Shown in pieces: positions 1-7,838 of a stretch of DNA of 64,000 nt (positions are counted from its first letter, which is position 1; every line of letters begins with the position of its first letter). The translations under genes were made by a program, and so were the position numbers. This stretch comes from Hymenobacter profundi. GTDB taxonomy: Bacteria > Bacteroidota > Bacteroidia > Cytophagales > Hymenobacteraceae. The notes under the pieces were generated by a model. It worked only from the letters and a program-made list of their open reading frames with translations. It ran no database searches and was not told the origin of the DNA. The DNA lies in contig NZ_JAHWGL010000010.1 in the NCBI RefSeq assembly GCF_019334315.1, forward strand, positions 24,444 to 88,443, in the 5' to 3' direction.

Positions 1-122
1 AGGTAGCGGCGGCCATCGGGGGCGTACATATACACGCCTTCGGCCCGTTCAATCTCCAACAGCAGCGGAAAATCGGAGGTTTGCGCCTGGTGGCGCAAGA
101 AAAGCTGGCGAGGGGTAAGCAT
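1..122 (-). CDS. Class III aminotransferase, N-terminal fragment (cut by window edge)
   Basis: Only the first 40 codons are in the window; the gene runs off the left edge on the minus strand. The peptide begins MLTPRQLFLRHQAQTSDFPL and continues into ERAEGVYMYAPDGRRYL, the opening of PLP-dependent class III aminotransferases (acetylornithine or aspartate aminotransferase-family proteins), where a glycine/aspartate turn precedes the first strand of the small domain. The catalytic lysine and PLP-binding motifs lie outside the window, so the substrate cannot be assigned. The ATG sits four bases after a TATCTTTG -7 promoter box, so the transcript may be nearly leaderless. The family call is by sequence resemblance only. 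Confidence 0.6.
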   Translation of the reverse strand, partial: MLTPRQLFLRHQAQTSDFPLLLEIERAEGVYMYAPDGRRY

Positions 123-126
123 CCCG

Positions 127-134
127 CAAAGATA
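127..134 (-). promoter_or_regulatory. Bacteroidota-type -7 box (TATCTTTG) of the aminotransferase gene
   Basis: Read on the minus strand the bases are TATCTTTG, a full match to the TAnnTTTG -7 element of Bacteroidota housekeeping promoters. Only four bases separate it from the ATG at 122, so the start point would fall at or next to the start codon. I found no convincing TTTG -33 element. Confidence 0.45.
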
Positions 135-141
135 CCGAATG

Positions 142-294
142 GTGAAGTTGTGAATGTTAAAGCGTCTGTCATCCTGAGTGCAGCGAAGGACCTTATCACG
201 TGAGAACGATAATCGTATTAACGACCTCGTTCAACTGGCATAAGGTCCTTCGCTGCGCTCAGGATGACAGACGCTTTAACATTCACAACTTCAC
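142..294. repeat. Long palindromic repeat, family A, copy 1
   Basis: The arms 142-195 and 241-294 are near-perfect inverted repeats of 54 bp with one visible mismatch and a 45-bp loop. The core is GTCATCCTGAG followed by GCAGCGAAGGACCTTA. The element lies 13 nt after the stop codon of the Spy-like gene, so on either strand it would form a strong RNA hairpin. Confidence 0.9.
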
Positions 295-306
295 AAATTC
301 ACCTTT

Positions 307-774
307 TCACCTTCTCCGGCTGCGGGTTACGCGCTGTAATACTTCGCGGGTGAACTGGCGCTCGGCGGTGTAGAGTTGGCTTACTTGCCGGATGCTCAGG
401 ACTTTCTGGAACTGACGGAGATAGTCTTTATCAAGGTCTACTTCCTGCTGGCGCAGGGCCAATACCTGATTGAGATTGTCTTTGAGCTGCTGGTCGCTGA
501 GGGTTTCGGGGCGGGTGGTGCGGAGCTGGCGCGAGCGTTGGTTCAAGTCGCGGCGCTTGGTGGCGTACTCGTTGTAGATGGGCCAGAACTGCTGCGCCTG
601 CTCCTGCGTGAGGGACACCTTCTCGGTAAGGTAGGCAATGCGGGCATTTTCAAGCTGGTTGAGACGGCCGCTGGGGGCAGTTTGCGCTACGCCGTGCAGG
701 CTCAAGGCCAGCAAGGGTAGTAGGAGCAGCAATGGGCGAATGGTACGGTGAAAAAAGGCAGACAACGGGTGCAT
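307..774 (-). CDS. Spy/CpxP-like periplasmic protein of an ECF sigma operon
   Basis: A 155-residue protein with an N-terminal hydrophobic stretch (LLLLLPLLALSLHGVAQ, residues about 15-31) that looks like a signal peptide. The mature part is almost entirely helical and charged, with a Spy/CpxP-type LTxxQ motif (LTQEQAQQFWPIYNEY) near residue 55 and a basic tail. Members of this group are small periplasmic helical proteins linked to envelope stress. It is the third gene of a minus-strand operon after an ECF sigma factor and a candidate anti-sigma gene, 17 nt downstream of the latter. In Bacteroidota such proteins are often annotated as the sensor of the sigma factor; that role is inferred from context here. 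Confidence 0.75.
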   Translation of the reverse strand: MHPLSAFFHRTIRPLLLLLPLLALSLHGVAQTAPSGRLNQLENARIAYLTEKVSLTQEQAQQFWPIYNEYATKRRDLNQRSRQLRTTRPETLSDQQLKDNLNQVLALRQQEVDLDKDYLRQFQKVLSIRQVSQLYTAERQFTREVLQRVTRSRRR

Positions 775-791
775 GGCGGAGAAATCAGGCT

Positions 792-1229
792 TTATAAGTA
801 CGAATCATCGGTGGGCTGGGCATCGAGGGCACTTTGCAGCTCCTCGGGCGAAGCATGCAAATAGCTGGCGGTGGTAGGCGCGGTGGCCGACAAATCAGCC
901 AAATCGGCCAGGGTCACGCGGGAGTCGTTAGCCAGCAGGTACTGCACCAGCTCCTCCTGGGGCACGGCGGCCAGGGTAGCCGACGCCGAGGTAGGCGTAA
1001 CGCTAAGCACCAGCGACGCCGCAAAACCTCCCAGCAGCAGCGTGGAGGCCAACGCGGTGCGCAGGGGTAGGGGCAGGCGACTTAGCCAGCCGAGGGCCGG
1101 CGCTTCGGTGGGCTGCACGCGGTCCATCACGCGGCGCGGCAGCTGCTCGAAGTACCCGGCCGGGGGCGGCGCCAGCGGATACGGCCGGCGCGGGTGGTCA
1201 TCCAGACGAAAAGGCGTGTTCATATGCAT
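792..1229 (-). CDS. Candidate membrane anti-sigma factor
   Basis: A 145-residue protein with a proline-rich N-terminal cytoplasmic part (FEQLPRRVMDRVQ, residues about 27-39), a single probable membrane helix at about residues 57-78 and a short acidic C-terminal part. The layout of a short cytoplasmic region, one helix and an outer tail fits membrane-bound regulators that follow ECF sigma genes, although no canonical zinc anti-sigma motif (HxxxCxxC) is present. It lies 24 nt after the sigma gene and 17 nt before the Spy-like gene, so the three are probably one transcript. The function is inferred from position and topology. Confidence 0.6.
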   Translation of the reverse strand: MHMNTPFRLDDHPRRPYPLAPPPAGYFEQLPRRVMDRVQPTEAPALGWLSRLPLPLRTALASTLLLGGFAASLVLSVTPTSASATLAAVPQEELVQYLLANDSRVTLADLADLSATAPTTASYLHASPEELQSALDAQPTDDSYL

Positions 1230-1253
1230 TAGAAGCGGCGCAAGCCGCAGGGT

Positions 1254-1808
1254 TTAATCGTTGATAGACTGAGTGGTAACATACTGCTCAATTTTCTTCA
1301 CAGCGTGGTGGTAGGAGGCCTTCAACGCCCCTACCGACGTGCCCGTGACGTCGGCCATCTGCTCGTAGGTCATGTCCTCGTAGTATTTCAGGTTGAATAC
1401 CAGGCGCTGTTTGTCAGGCAGGCGTAGAATGGCTTTTTGCAGCTTTTGTTCTACCTCGTCGCCGGAGAGCAAGCCGGGGTCGGCTTCCACTTTGGCTAGC
1501 AACTCGGCCCCCACATCATTAAGAGGTAGGAAAAACTTGCGCCGCTTGGCCGACAGGAAATTCAGGCACTCGTTGGTGGCGATGCGGTAAATCCAGGTGA
1601 AGAGACTGGCATCTTGGCGGAAGTTCTCCAGATTCTTCCACACCTTCACGAAGGTGTCCTGCGTGAGGTCGTCGGCGTCCTGGTGGTCTACCACCATTTT
1701 GCGCACGTGCCAATACACCCGCTGCTGGTACTTGCGCACCAACTGGTTGAAGGCCAGATTTCGGGAGGCCGGATCAGCAAACTTGGCGAGTATCTCCTGG
1801 TCTTCCAA
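1254..1808 (-). CDS. ECF-family RNA polymerase sigma factor
   Basis: A 184-residue sigma-70 family protein of normal ECF length. Region 2 is clear (DADDLTQDTFVKVWKNL, then FTWIYRIATNECLNFLS) and region 4 carries the helix-turn-helix (YEDMTYEQMADVTGTSVGAL). There is no region 3 or 1.1, as expected for the extracytoplasmic-function group. The reading frame has no upstream ATG; the start used is TTG at 1808, giving MEDQEILAKF. It is the first gene of an operon with a membrane protein and a Spy-like periplasmic protein, the usual sigma / anti-sigma / sensor arrangement. Targets cannot be read from the window. Confidence 0.92.
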   Translation of the reverse strand: MEDQEILAKFADPASRNLAFNQLVRKYQQRVYWHVRKMVVDHQDADDLTQDTFVKVWKNLENFRQDASLFTWIYRIATNECLNFLSAKRRKFFLPLNDVGAELLAKVEADPGLLSGDEVEQKLQKAILRLPDKQRLVFNLKYYEDMTYEQMADVTGTSVGALKASYHHAVKKIEQYVTTQSIND

Positions 1809-2046
1809 TCAGAAGCGGGGTTAGGGCGAAATAGAATGTGTTCTGGTTAGACGCAGGGAGTGGGGGAGGGTTTAATTGACCTATGAAAAACAAATTCGGG
1901 AGAGCCATGCGCCCCAGGGCGAAATAGAAGGAAGGATGTTCGTAATGGCGTTGTGGGCAGCCAAAAGCCAGCGCCTGTCGTACTACCGGAGGTCGGCTAG
2001 CGTTTCACCTATACGTCTCCCATTTCCGTCATCAACCCGCCCCTGC

Positions 2047-3933
2047 ATGGACCTCACCCATTCCAACTACGGCCTATCGGCCAGCAAAGAAGAAGAAGAG
2101 TATACAGCCGTTGCTGGCGAAAAAGCGCCCGTTGCCTACCCCGACGAAGACCCTGGCAACCCCTTACCCCGCGCCGTGCTACGCCTCAACAACCACCAGT
2201 TGCTCGACGGCGAGTGGAAGTTTGCCGTTGATACCAACGACGATGGTCTGCACAATGGTTGGCACCTGGGCCACGACTATCAGCACACGGCGCAGTGGCC
2301 GGGCTCGGTAGAGATGCACATGGCCGCCGCCAAGGGAGAGCCCAGCCCCATTGCCTGGAAAGATAAGGTAGTGGTGTGGTATGAGCGTGAGTTTGTGCTG
2401 CCCGAGCGCGATGAAGTGGAGGAGCGCTCCATGCTCCAGCTCACGTTCGGCGCCTGCGGCTACGAAACCCGCGTGTGGTTGAATGGTCACCCGTTGCAAA
2501 CCATTGAAGGCGAAGAGATTCACTACGGCGAATACACGTCTTTCTCCTACGAGCTACCCGACGAAATCCTGCACCTTAGCAACCGCCTCACCGTGCGCAT
2601 TGCCGACACGATGGACGCCGAAACGCCCCGCGGCAAGCAGGAGTCGCACGTGTATAAGCGCGGCGGAATCTGGTACCAGACCTACACCGGCGCCGTGCGC
2701 TCGGTGTGGCTGGAAATGGTGGAGCGCAACCGCCTCCGCTCCCGCGTGGGGGTAGTGAGCGTGGTAGAAGACCAACTGGTGCGCTTCAACCTGGCACTGC
2801 GCATCCACGACCCAGGACAGTATGTGATTCGTTTGCAAGTGTTTGGGAAAGATTCGGACGCGACGGAACCACTGGCCACCTCCGATTTTCCGATGCTGCT
2901 GGAAGCGGGCCAGCGTGAGCAGCGCGTGGTGATGGAGTTGCCCGGTGCCGAGCTATGGTCGCCGGCCACGCCCCATCTCTATCGGCTGGTAGCCCAGCTC
3001 ATTGATGCCAATGGCTACGCGGCCCAGATAGAGGCGTATTTCGGCCTGCGCAAGATTGAGGCGCGGGGTTGCTACGTGTATCTGAACAATGAGCGCATCT
3101 ACCTCGACGGCATCCTCTACCAGCCCGGCACGGCCACTTATGCCGAGATGCAGCGCCATTTCTACGCCATGAAGGAGCTGGGCTGCAACCTGGTGCGCGT
3201 GCACATTGCCGGCGTCGACCCGCGCATTTACAACCTGGCCGACGAGTTGGGGCTACTGCTGTGGGTGGAAGTGCCCAGCCCGCACAGCTCCACCACGCGT
3301 AGCCGGCGCAACCACCGCGCCGAGCTGCTGCGCATGGTGGCGCTCATGGAAACGCACCCATCCATCATCATCTGGAGCTTATATAACGAGGATTGGGGCG
3401 CGCAGGACATTGCAACCAACAATAAAACCCGGCAGTACATCGTGGATACGTACCACTACATGCAACTGGCGCACCCGCAGTTTTTGGTGGTAGACAACGA
3501 CGGCTGGCACCATATTTCCTACCTAGGTAGGCTGAAGTCGGACCTGCTGACGGCCCACCTCTACACGCCCGACGCCAACCGCTGGCGCGAGCTGCTCGAC
3601 CGATTGGTGCGCGGCGAACTGGAAGGCACGGCCGCTTTCCCCCTAGTGGTAGGCGACCCATTTTTCTACCGCCGCCAGGTGCCGTTGCTGGTAAGCGAAT
3701 GGGGCGGCTTCGGCTTTCCCGACTATGGAGGACCCCAAGACGATGCCGAGCGCGCCGAGCGCATCCGCCTATTTAAGGAGGAGCTGCGTGCCCGCCCCAT
3801 TGCCGGCGACGTGTACACGCAAGCCACCAACATCGAAGATGAGCGCAACGGCCTGATTGACCCGCACACCGGCGAACTGAGCGTGCCGGCAGGGCTGCTG
3901 GCCTCGGGGCCGCCACCTGCGCCGTTGGGGTAG
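2047..3933 (+). CDS. Glycoside hydrolase family 2 enzyme (beta-glycosidase)
   Basis: About 628 residues from the preferred ATG at 2047; the open frame extends back to 1876 but its first 57 codons look non-coding. The architecture is that of GH2: a jelly-roll sugar-binding domain first (LLDGEWKF; later VVWYEREFVLPE and VWLNGHP), then an immunoglobulin-like domain, then a TIM barrel. The acid/base lies in WSLYNEDWG (Glu448) and the nucleophile in LLVSEWGGFG (Glu551), so the enzyme is probably active. GH2 covers beta-galactosidase, beta-glucuronidase and beta-mannosidase and I cannot choose between them. No signal peptide is seen, which suggests a cytoplasmic enzyme. It stands 59 nt before the glycosidase lipoprotein gene. 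Confidence 0.88.
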   Translation: MDLTHSNYGLSASKEEEEYTAVAGEKAPVAYPDEDPGNPLPRAVLRLNNHQLLDGEWKFAVDTNDDGLHNGWHLGHDYQHTAQWPGSVEMHMAAAKGEPSPIAWKDKVVVWYEREFVLPERDEVEERSMLQLTFGACGYETRVWLNGHPLQTIEGEEIHYGEYTSFSYELPDEILHLSNRLTVRIADTMDAETPRGKQESHVYKRGGIWYQTYTGAVRSVWLEMVERNRLRSRVGVVSVVEDQLVRFNLALRIHDPGQYVIRLQVFGKDSDATEPLATSDFPMLLEAGQREQRVVMELPGAELWSPATPHLYRLVAQLIDANGYAAQIEAYFGLRKIEARGCYVYLNNERIYLDGILYQPGTATYAEMQRHFYAMKELGCNLVRVHIAGVDPRIYNLADELGLLLWVEVPSPHSSTTRSRRNHRAELLRMVALMETHPSIIIWSLYNEDWGAQDIATNNKTRQYIVDTYHYMQLAHPQFLVVDNDGWHHISYLGRLKSDLLTAHLYTPDANRWRELLDRLVRGELEGTAAFPLVVGDPFFYRRQVPLLVSEWGGFGFPDYGGPQDDAERAERIRLFKEELRARPIAGDVYTQATNIEDERNGLIDPHTGELSVPAGLLASGPPPAPLG

Positions 3934-3992
3934 GGGTATCGTAGCACTGTCCGTACCTTCGTTAGCATATTGCAATCAGGGTTTCCACTCTT

Positions 3993-6731
3993 ATGAAACA
4001 TACGCTCAAGCCGGCAGGCATACTGCTGGCGTGTTCCTTCTTATCGGCTTGCCATATGCAGAAACCCGTTGCGCCTGCCACCACGGCTACTGCCGAAGCA
4101 ACTGCTGCACCGGCTGTGTGGCAGTCGGAGGCCTACTCGCTCTACCGCGACAGTGTGGTGCAAGGCGCGTACGTGGCCAGGGCGTTGTCGCGCACCGAGC
4201 TGGTGTCGAATTACCAAAGCCCGGCCAACGCATTCGTTGATCCGCGCATTGAGTTCAAGTTCAGCATCAACGGCAAAGACAACGAACTGCCGGTTGGGCA
4301 AAACCACACGATAGTAGCGGTGCCGAAAGCGGGGCAAAACGGGCCACTGGAAACGCCGCTAATTTCCTTTGGCCAGCACTTCGTGGACTCTACCCCGGTG
4401 CCGGCCAACACCTACTTGGCACCCAACACTGCACTGAAGATTCGGCTGGATATGCGGCCGGTGCTGGCGGCGTTCAAGCAGCACGGCTACTATACCACGG
4501 CCAAAGGTGATAAGCTCTATCAGGCCGATTTCAAGCACGTGTTTGTGGCGGGTAGCGTGGCGCCGTTGAGCTGGGATTTTGATAATCTGGTGAACAAGCC
4601 GGAGCTGGAGCTGAAAGACCCAGACGGCGACGGCATTTATGAAGTGACGCTCACGCTGGACGCGCCCGCCAACGTCAAAACCACGGCCGGCCGTTGGCAG
4701 CAGACCATCAACACCGAAGACTTTCCGCAGTATCATTCCGACTACCCCCTCTCGGATGCGCTCTACAACCTGGCCCTGGAGGAAGCCCGCCGCGCCGTGG
4801 AGCCCGACAGCACCTTCCGCACCGGCAAGGAGTGGGCCGGCGTTTGGACCCGCGACATCAGCTATTCCATTATACTAGCACAGGCCACGTTGCAGCCAAA
4901 GGTGGCCATGAACAGCCTCCTGCGCAAAGTCACGCCCGAGGGTCGCATCATTCAGGATACGGGCACGGGCGGCGCCTACCCCTGCTCCACCGACCGCATG
5001 GTGTGGGCCGTGGCCGCCTGGGAAATCTACAAAGTGACCGGCGACGAAGCCTGGCTGCGCAAGGTCTACCCCATTATCACGAAGTCCATCGAAGACGACG
5101 TGCAGAATGCCTACGACCCGGCCACCGGGCTGGTGCGCGGCGAGTCGTCGTTTCTGGACTGGCGCGAGCAGACCTACCCGCGCTGGATGCAGCCCGTGGA
5201 CATCTACCAGAGTGAAAACCTGGGCACTAACGCCGTGCACTACCAAGCCAACGTGGTAGCCGCCCACATGGCCCAACAATTGGGCGATGCCGCCGCCGCT
5301 ACCCGTCACCAACAACTAGCCGCCCGCATCAAGCAGGGCCTCAACCAGCACCTATGGCAGCCCGACAAAGGCTACTACGGCCAGTTTCTGTACGGGCGCA
5401 ATTTCCTCACGCTTTCTCCCAAAGCCGAGGCACTGGGCGAGGCGTTGAGCGTTTTGTTTGGGGTGGCCGAGGGTGCGCAGGCGCAGCAGGTGGTCAGCAA
5501 AACGCCTACCGTGCCGTTTGGGGTTCCGTGTATCTACCCGCAGATTTCGGGCATTCCGCCCTACCACAACAACGCCGTGTGGCCCTTTGTGCAGAGCTAC
5601 TGGGCGCTGGCCGGCGCTAAAGCAGGCAACGAGGCATCGGTGATGGAAAGCATTGCCGCCATCTACCGCCCCGCGGCGCTGTTCCTGACCAACAAAGAGA
5701 ATTACGTAGCCGAAAACGGCGACTTCGCCGGTACGCAGATCAACAGCAGCAACATGCTTTGGAGCCTCTCCGGTAGCCTAAGCCTGATATATAAGGTGCT
5801 GTTTGGAATGCAGTTTGAGGCTGATCGGCTGGTGTTCAAGCCCTTCGTGCCGCAGGCGTTGCAAGGCACGCGCACGCTCACGGGCTTTCGGTACCGCCAG
5901 GCACTGCTGGATGTGGAGATGAGCGGTTTCGGTAACCAACTGCAAACCATTACGCTTGATGGTCAGCCGCTGGCCGGTGCCGCCGTGCCGGCTACCCTCA
6001 CCGGTCGCCACCAGCTTCGCATCGTGCTCACCAGCCAAGCGCCCGTAGCCGCGGCCGTGGCGCGAGTAACCAACCGCTTCTCGCCCGAAACGCCCGTGGT
6101 TGCCTACGCCAACAACCAACTGACGTGGCCGTCCGTGCCGGGCGCCACGGCCTACCAACTCCTGAAAAACGGGCAGTTGGCCGGCCGCACCACCGAGCCG
6201 CGCTTTACCGTATCGGCCGGTGAGTATGCAGCGTATCAGGTAGTAGCAGTAGGCGCGGCGGGGCTGGAGTCGTTTGCCAGCGAGCCGCTGCCGGTGGGTA
6301 GCCAGTCCCAGCAGGTGCAGCTAGAAACGGTGGCTGCGAAGTCGGCGCTACCTTATAAAGGCTTCTCAGGTAAGGGCTTTGTGGAAATCAGCCAGGCGAA
6401 GAACCCTACCCTCACCATTCCGGTCACGGTGGCCGAGGCGGGGCTGTACGCTGTTGATTTTCGGTACGCCAACGGAAATGGCCCCGTTAACACCCAAAAC
6501 AAATGCGCCATTCGCACGCTGCGGCGCGGCGCCGAGCTACTAGGCACGGTAGTGCTACCCCAGCGCGGCACCGGCGAGTGGTCGAACTGGGGCTACACCA
6601 ACCCGCTGCCGGTGCGCCTACCTAAAGGCAAGACCCAACTGACCCTGACCTTCGAGCCCGCCAATGAGAACATGAACGGCGAAGTCAATCAAGCTATGCT
6701 GGATTGTATGCGGGTGGTGAAGTTGCAGTAG
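3993..6731 (+). CDS. Six-hairpin glycosidase lipoprotein with C-terminal carbohydrate-binding-like domain
   Basis: A 912-residue lipoprotein: MKHTLKPAGILLACSFLSAC gives a lipobox with Cys20. After an N-terminal beta domain, residues about 250-640 form an (alpha/alpha)6 barrel of the glucoamylase / debranching / GH63 type, with GVWTRDISYS, TGGAYPCSTDRMVWAVAAWE, SENLGTNAVHYQ and SSNMLWSLSG. A fibronectin-like stretch follows (about 705-765), then a beta-sandwich resembling CBM6/35 modules (FVEISQAKNPTLTIPVTV to the end). I could not place it in a numbered GH family with confidence. A TACCTTCG box at 3954-3961 resembles a -7 element. It is probably displayed on the cell surface or in the periplasm, acting on an alpha-glucan or similar polymer. 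Confidence 0.78.
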   Translation: MKHTLKPAGILLACSFLSACHMQKPVAPATTATAEATAAPAVWQSEAYSLYRDSVVQGAYVARALSRTELVSNYQSPANAFVDPRIEFKFSINGKDNELPVGQNHTIVAVPKAGQNGPLETPLISFGQHFVDSTPVPANTYLAPNTALKIRLDMRPVLAAFKQHGYYTTAKGDKLYQADFKHVFVAGSVAPLSWDFDNLVNKPELELKDPDGDGIYEVTLTLDAPANVKTTAGRWQQTINTEDFPQYHSDYPLSDALYNLALEEARRAVEPDSTFRTGKEWAGVWTRDISYSIILAQATLQPKVAMNSLLRKVTPEGRIIQDTGTGGAYPCSTDRMVWAVAAWEIYKVTGDEAWLRKVYPIITKSIEDDVQNAYDPATGLVRGESSFLDWREQTYPRWMQPVDIYQSENLGTNAVHYQANVVAAHMAQQLGDAAAATRHQQLAARIKQGLNQHLWQPDKGYYGQFLYGRNFLTLSPKAEALGEALSVLFGVAEGAQAQQVVSKTPTVPFGVPCIYPQISGIPPYHNNAVWPFVQSYWALAGAKAGNEASVMESIAAIYRPAALFLTNKENYVAENGDFAGTQINSSNMLWSLSGSLSLIYKVLFGMQFEADRLVFKPFVPQALQGTRTLTGFRYRQALLDVEMSGFGNQLQTITLDGQPLAGAAVPATLTGRHQLRIVLTSQAPVAAAVARVTNRFSPETPVVAYANNQLTWPSVPGATAYQLLKNGQLAGRTTEPRFTVSAGEYAAYQVVAVGAAGLESFASEPLPVGSQSQQVQLETVAAKSALPYKGFSGKGFVEISQAKNPTLTIPVTVAEAGLYAVDFRYANGNGPVNTQNKCAIRTLRRGAELLGTVVLPQRGTGEWSNWGYTNPLPVRLPKGKTQLTLTFEPANENMNGEVNQAMLDCMRVVKLQ

Positions 6732-6754
6732 TAAATAGAACTGTCATCTCTTCC

Positions 6755-6864
6755 CATCTGTCATCCTGAGTGCAGCGAAGGACCTTATCACGCCTGAACG
6801 AGTCGTTGTTGCGAGCATCGTTCTAGCGCGATAAGGTCCTTCGCTGCACTCAGGATGACAGATG
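6755..6864. repeat. Long palindromic repeat, family A, copy 2
   Basis: Perfect 35-bp arms at 6755-6789 and 6830-6864 with a 40-bp loop. It lies between two convergent genes, 23 nt after the stop of the glycosidase lipoprotein gene and 11 nt from the end of the DUF481 gene. The loop itself holds an imperfect inner stem around GAACGA and TCGTTC. Confidence 0.92.
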
Positions 6865-6875
6865 CTTTTCAATGC

Positions 6876-7625
6876 TCACCTCTTTGTAGAGTAAGAAAAA
6901 CCAACGGTAATATTCGTGTTATCAGGGACTTTACCTTCGCTGTACTGGCTTTCGTGGGTATAGTTGTAGCTGAAGTTGAAGGCCAGATGATTGGTGAGCT
7001 TGAGGGCGGCCGTGGAGACGTTGCTGAAACGGTAGTTATTGAAGTTAGCCAAAGACGGCTGATAGAAGGTGGTAGAGCTAACCGTCAGAATTTTAATGGA
7101 GTACGCCACTTTCAGGCGCACCGAGTTGCGGGCTGTGAGCTTGAAGGTACCGTCCTGGAAGTTGGTTTTCTCCCGAATAATCAAATTGCTGATCGACACT
7201 TCCCGCCCCAACGTATCGGAGTAGAAGGCCCAGCCCGGACCGGCGCCCAGCTGCACGCGGTCGGTGATGCCGCGCAGGTTGCTGCGCTCAAATCCCCCGA
7301 TGGCATAGGCCCGGAAGCGGCCTTTGTAATAATAGGGGGTAGCATTGAGCAGCAATTCGCGTTCCCGCAGCAAGCCATCCTGCTTACCGTAGATAAAGCT
7401 GCCATTCAGCGGCAGGCCATAGTGCTGACCCCTAGTGAAGGTGAGGGCCTGAGTGGTCGACAACAGCGCTCGGTTGACGCCACCTTTGCTGAAAGCACCC
7501 GTCAACTGACTGTTGTAAACAATGAGCGTGGTATCGCGCTGTTGTTGGTTTTGGGCGCGGGCCGCTGGGGCCACGAGCAGCAGAGCCGCCAGGAACAACA
7601 GGCAAAAGCAGTACAGTTTTGGCAT
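6876..7625 (-). CDS. DUF481-like outer membrane beta-barrel protein
   Basis: About 249 residues from the ATG at 7625, which opens a clean signal peptide (MPKLYCFCLLFLAALLLVAP, cleavage after ARAQ); the frame extends upstream to 7673 but that part would disrupt the signal. The mature protein alternates polar and aromatic residues (GRFRAYAIGGFERSNLRG, HLAFNFSYNYTHESQYSE) and ends in FSYSTKR, like DUF481 proteins that form small outer membrane barrels. No catalytic motif is visible and the physiological role is unknown. It is a single gene, convergent with the glycosidase lipoprotein and divergent from the MscS gene. Confidence 0.7.
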   Translation of the reverse strand: MPKLYCFCLLFLAALLLVAPAARAQNQQQRDTTLIVYNSQLTGAFSKGGVNRALLSTTQALTFTRGQHYGLPLNGSFIYGKQDGLLRERELLLNATPYYYKGRFRAYAIGGFERSNLRGITDRVQLGAGPGWAFYSDTLGREVSISNLIIREKTNFQDGTFKLTARNSVRLKVAYSIKILTVSSTTFYQPSLANFNNYRFSNVSTAALKLTNHLAFNFSYNYTHESQYSEGKVPDNTNITVGFSYSTKR

Positions 7626-7716
7626 AGAAATCGAGCTGAGCGAGCCGCAGCAAGTAGCCGTCGGCAACAGCAATAGGGCAAGGGAGTAAGTGCTCCCGTC
7701 TGGGTATGGAGAGCCG

Positions 7717-7724
7717 CAAAGGTA
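7717..7724 (-). promoter_or_regulatory. -7 promoter box (TACCTTTG) of the DUF481 gene
   Basis: On the minus strand the bases read TACCTTTG, a full match to TAnnTTTG, about 92 nt upstream of the ATG at 7625. No clear TTTG -33 element is seen at the usual 19-21 nt. Confidence 0.4.
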
Positions 7725-7838
7725 AGGCCGCCACCCCGACTTGCTGGTGCGTGGTATTGAGAGCTACCAAAGTATATTGCACGATAAGCCTCCGTATTGC
7801 AGCTTATTCCTCACGTTTTATGAGTTTGTTTTAGAAAG

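Noticed and set aside
1876..2046. Upstream extension of the GH2 gene
   Set aside because: The first 57 codons do not resemble GH2 N termini; the ATG at 2047 gives the usual start.
6855..7676. 273-codon plus-strand frame opposite the DUF481 gene
   Set aside because: It is a shadow of the minus-strand gene, which has a signal peptide and barrel pattern; the plus frame has no family resemblance.
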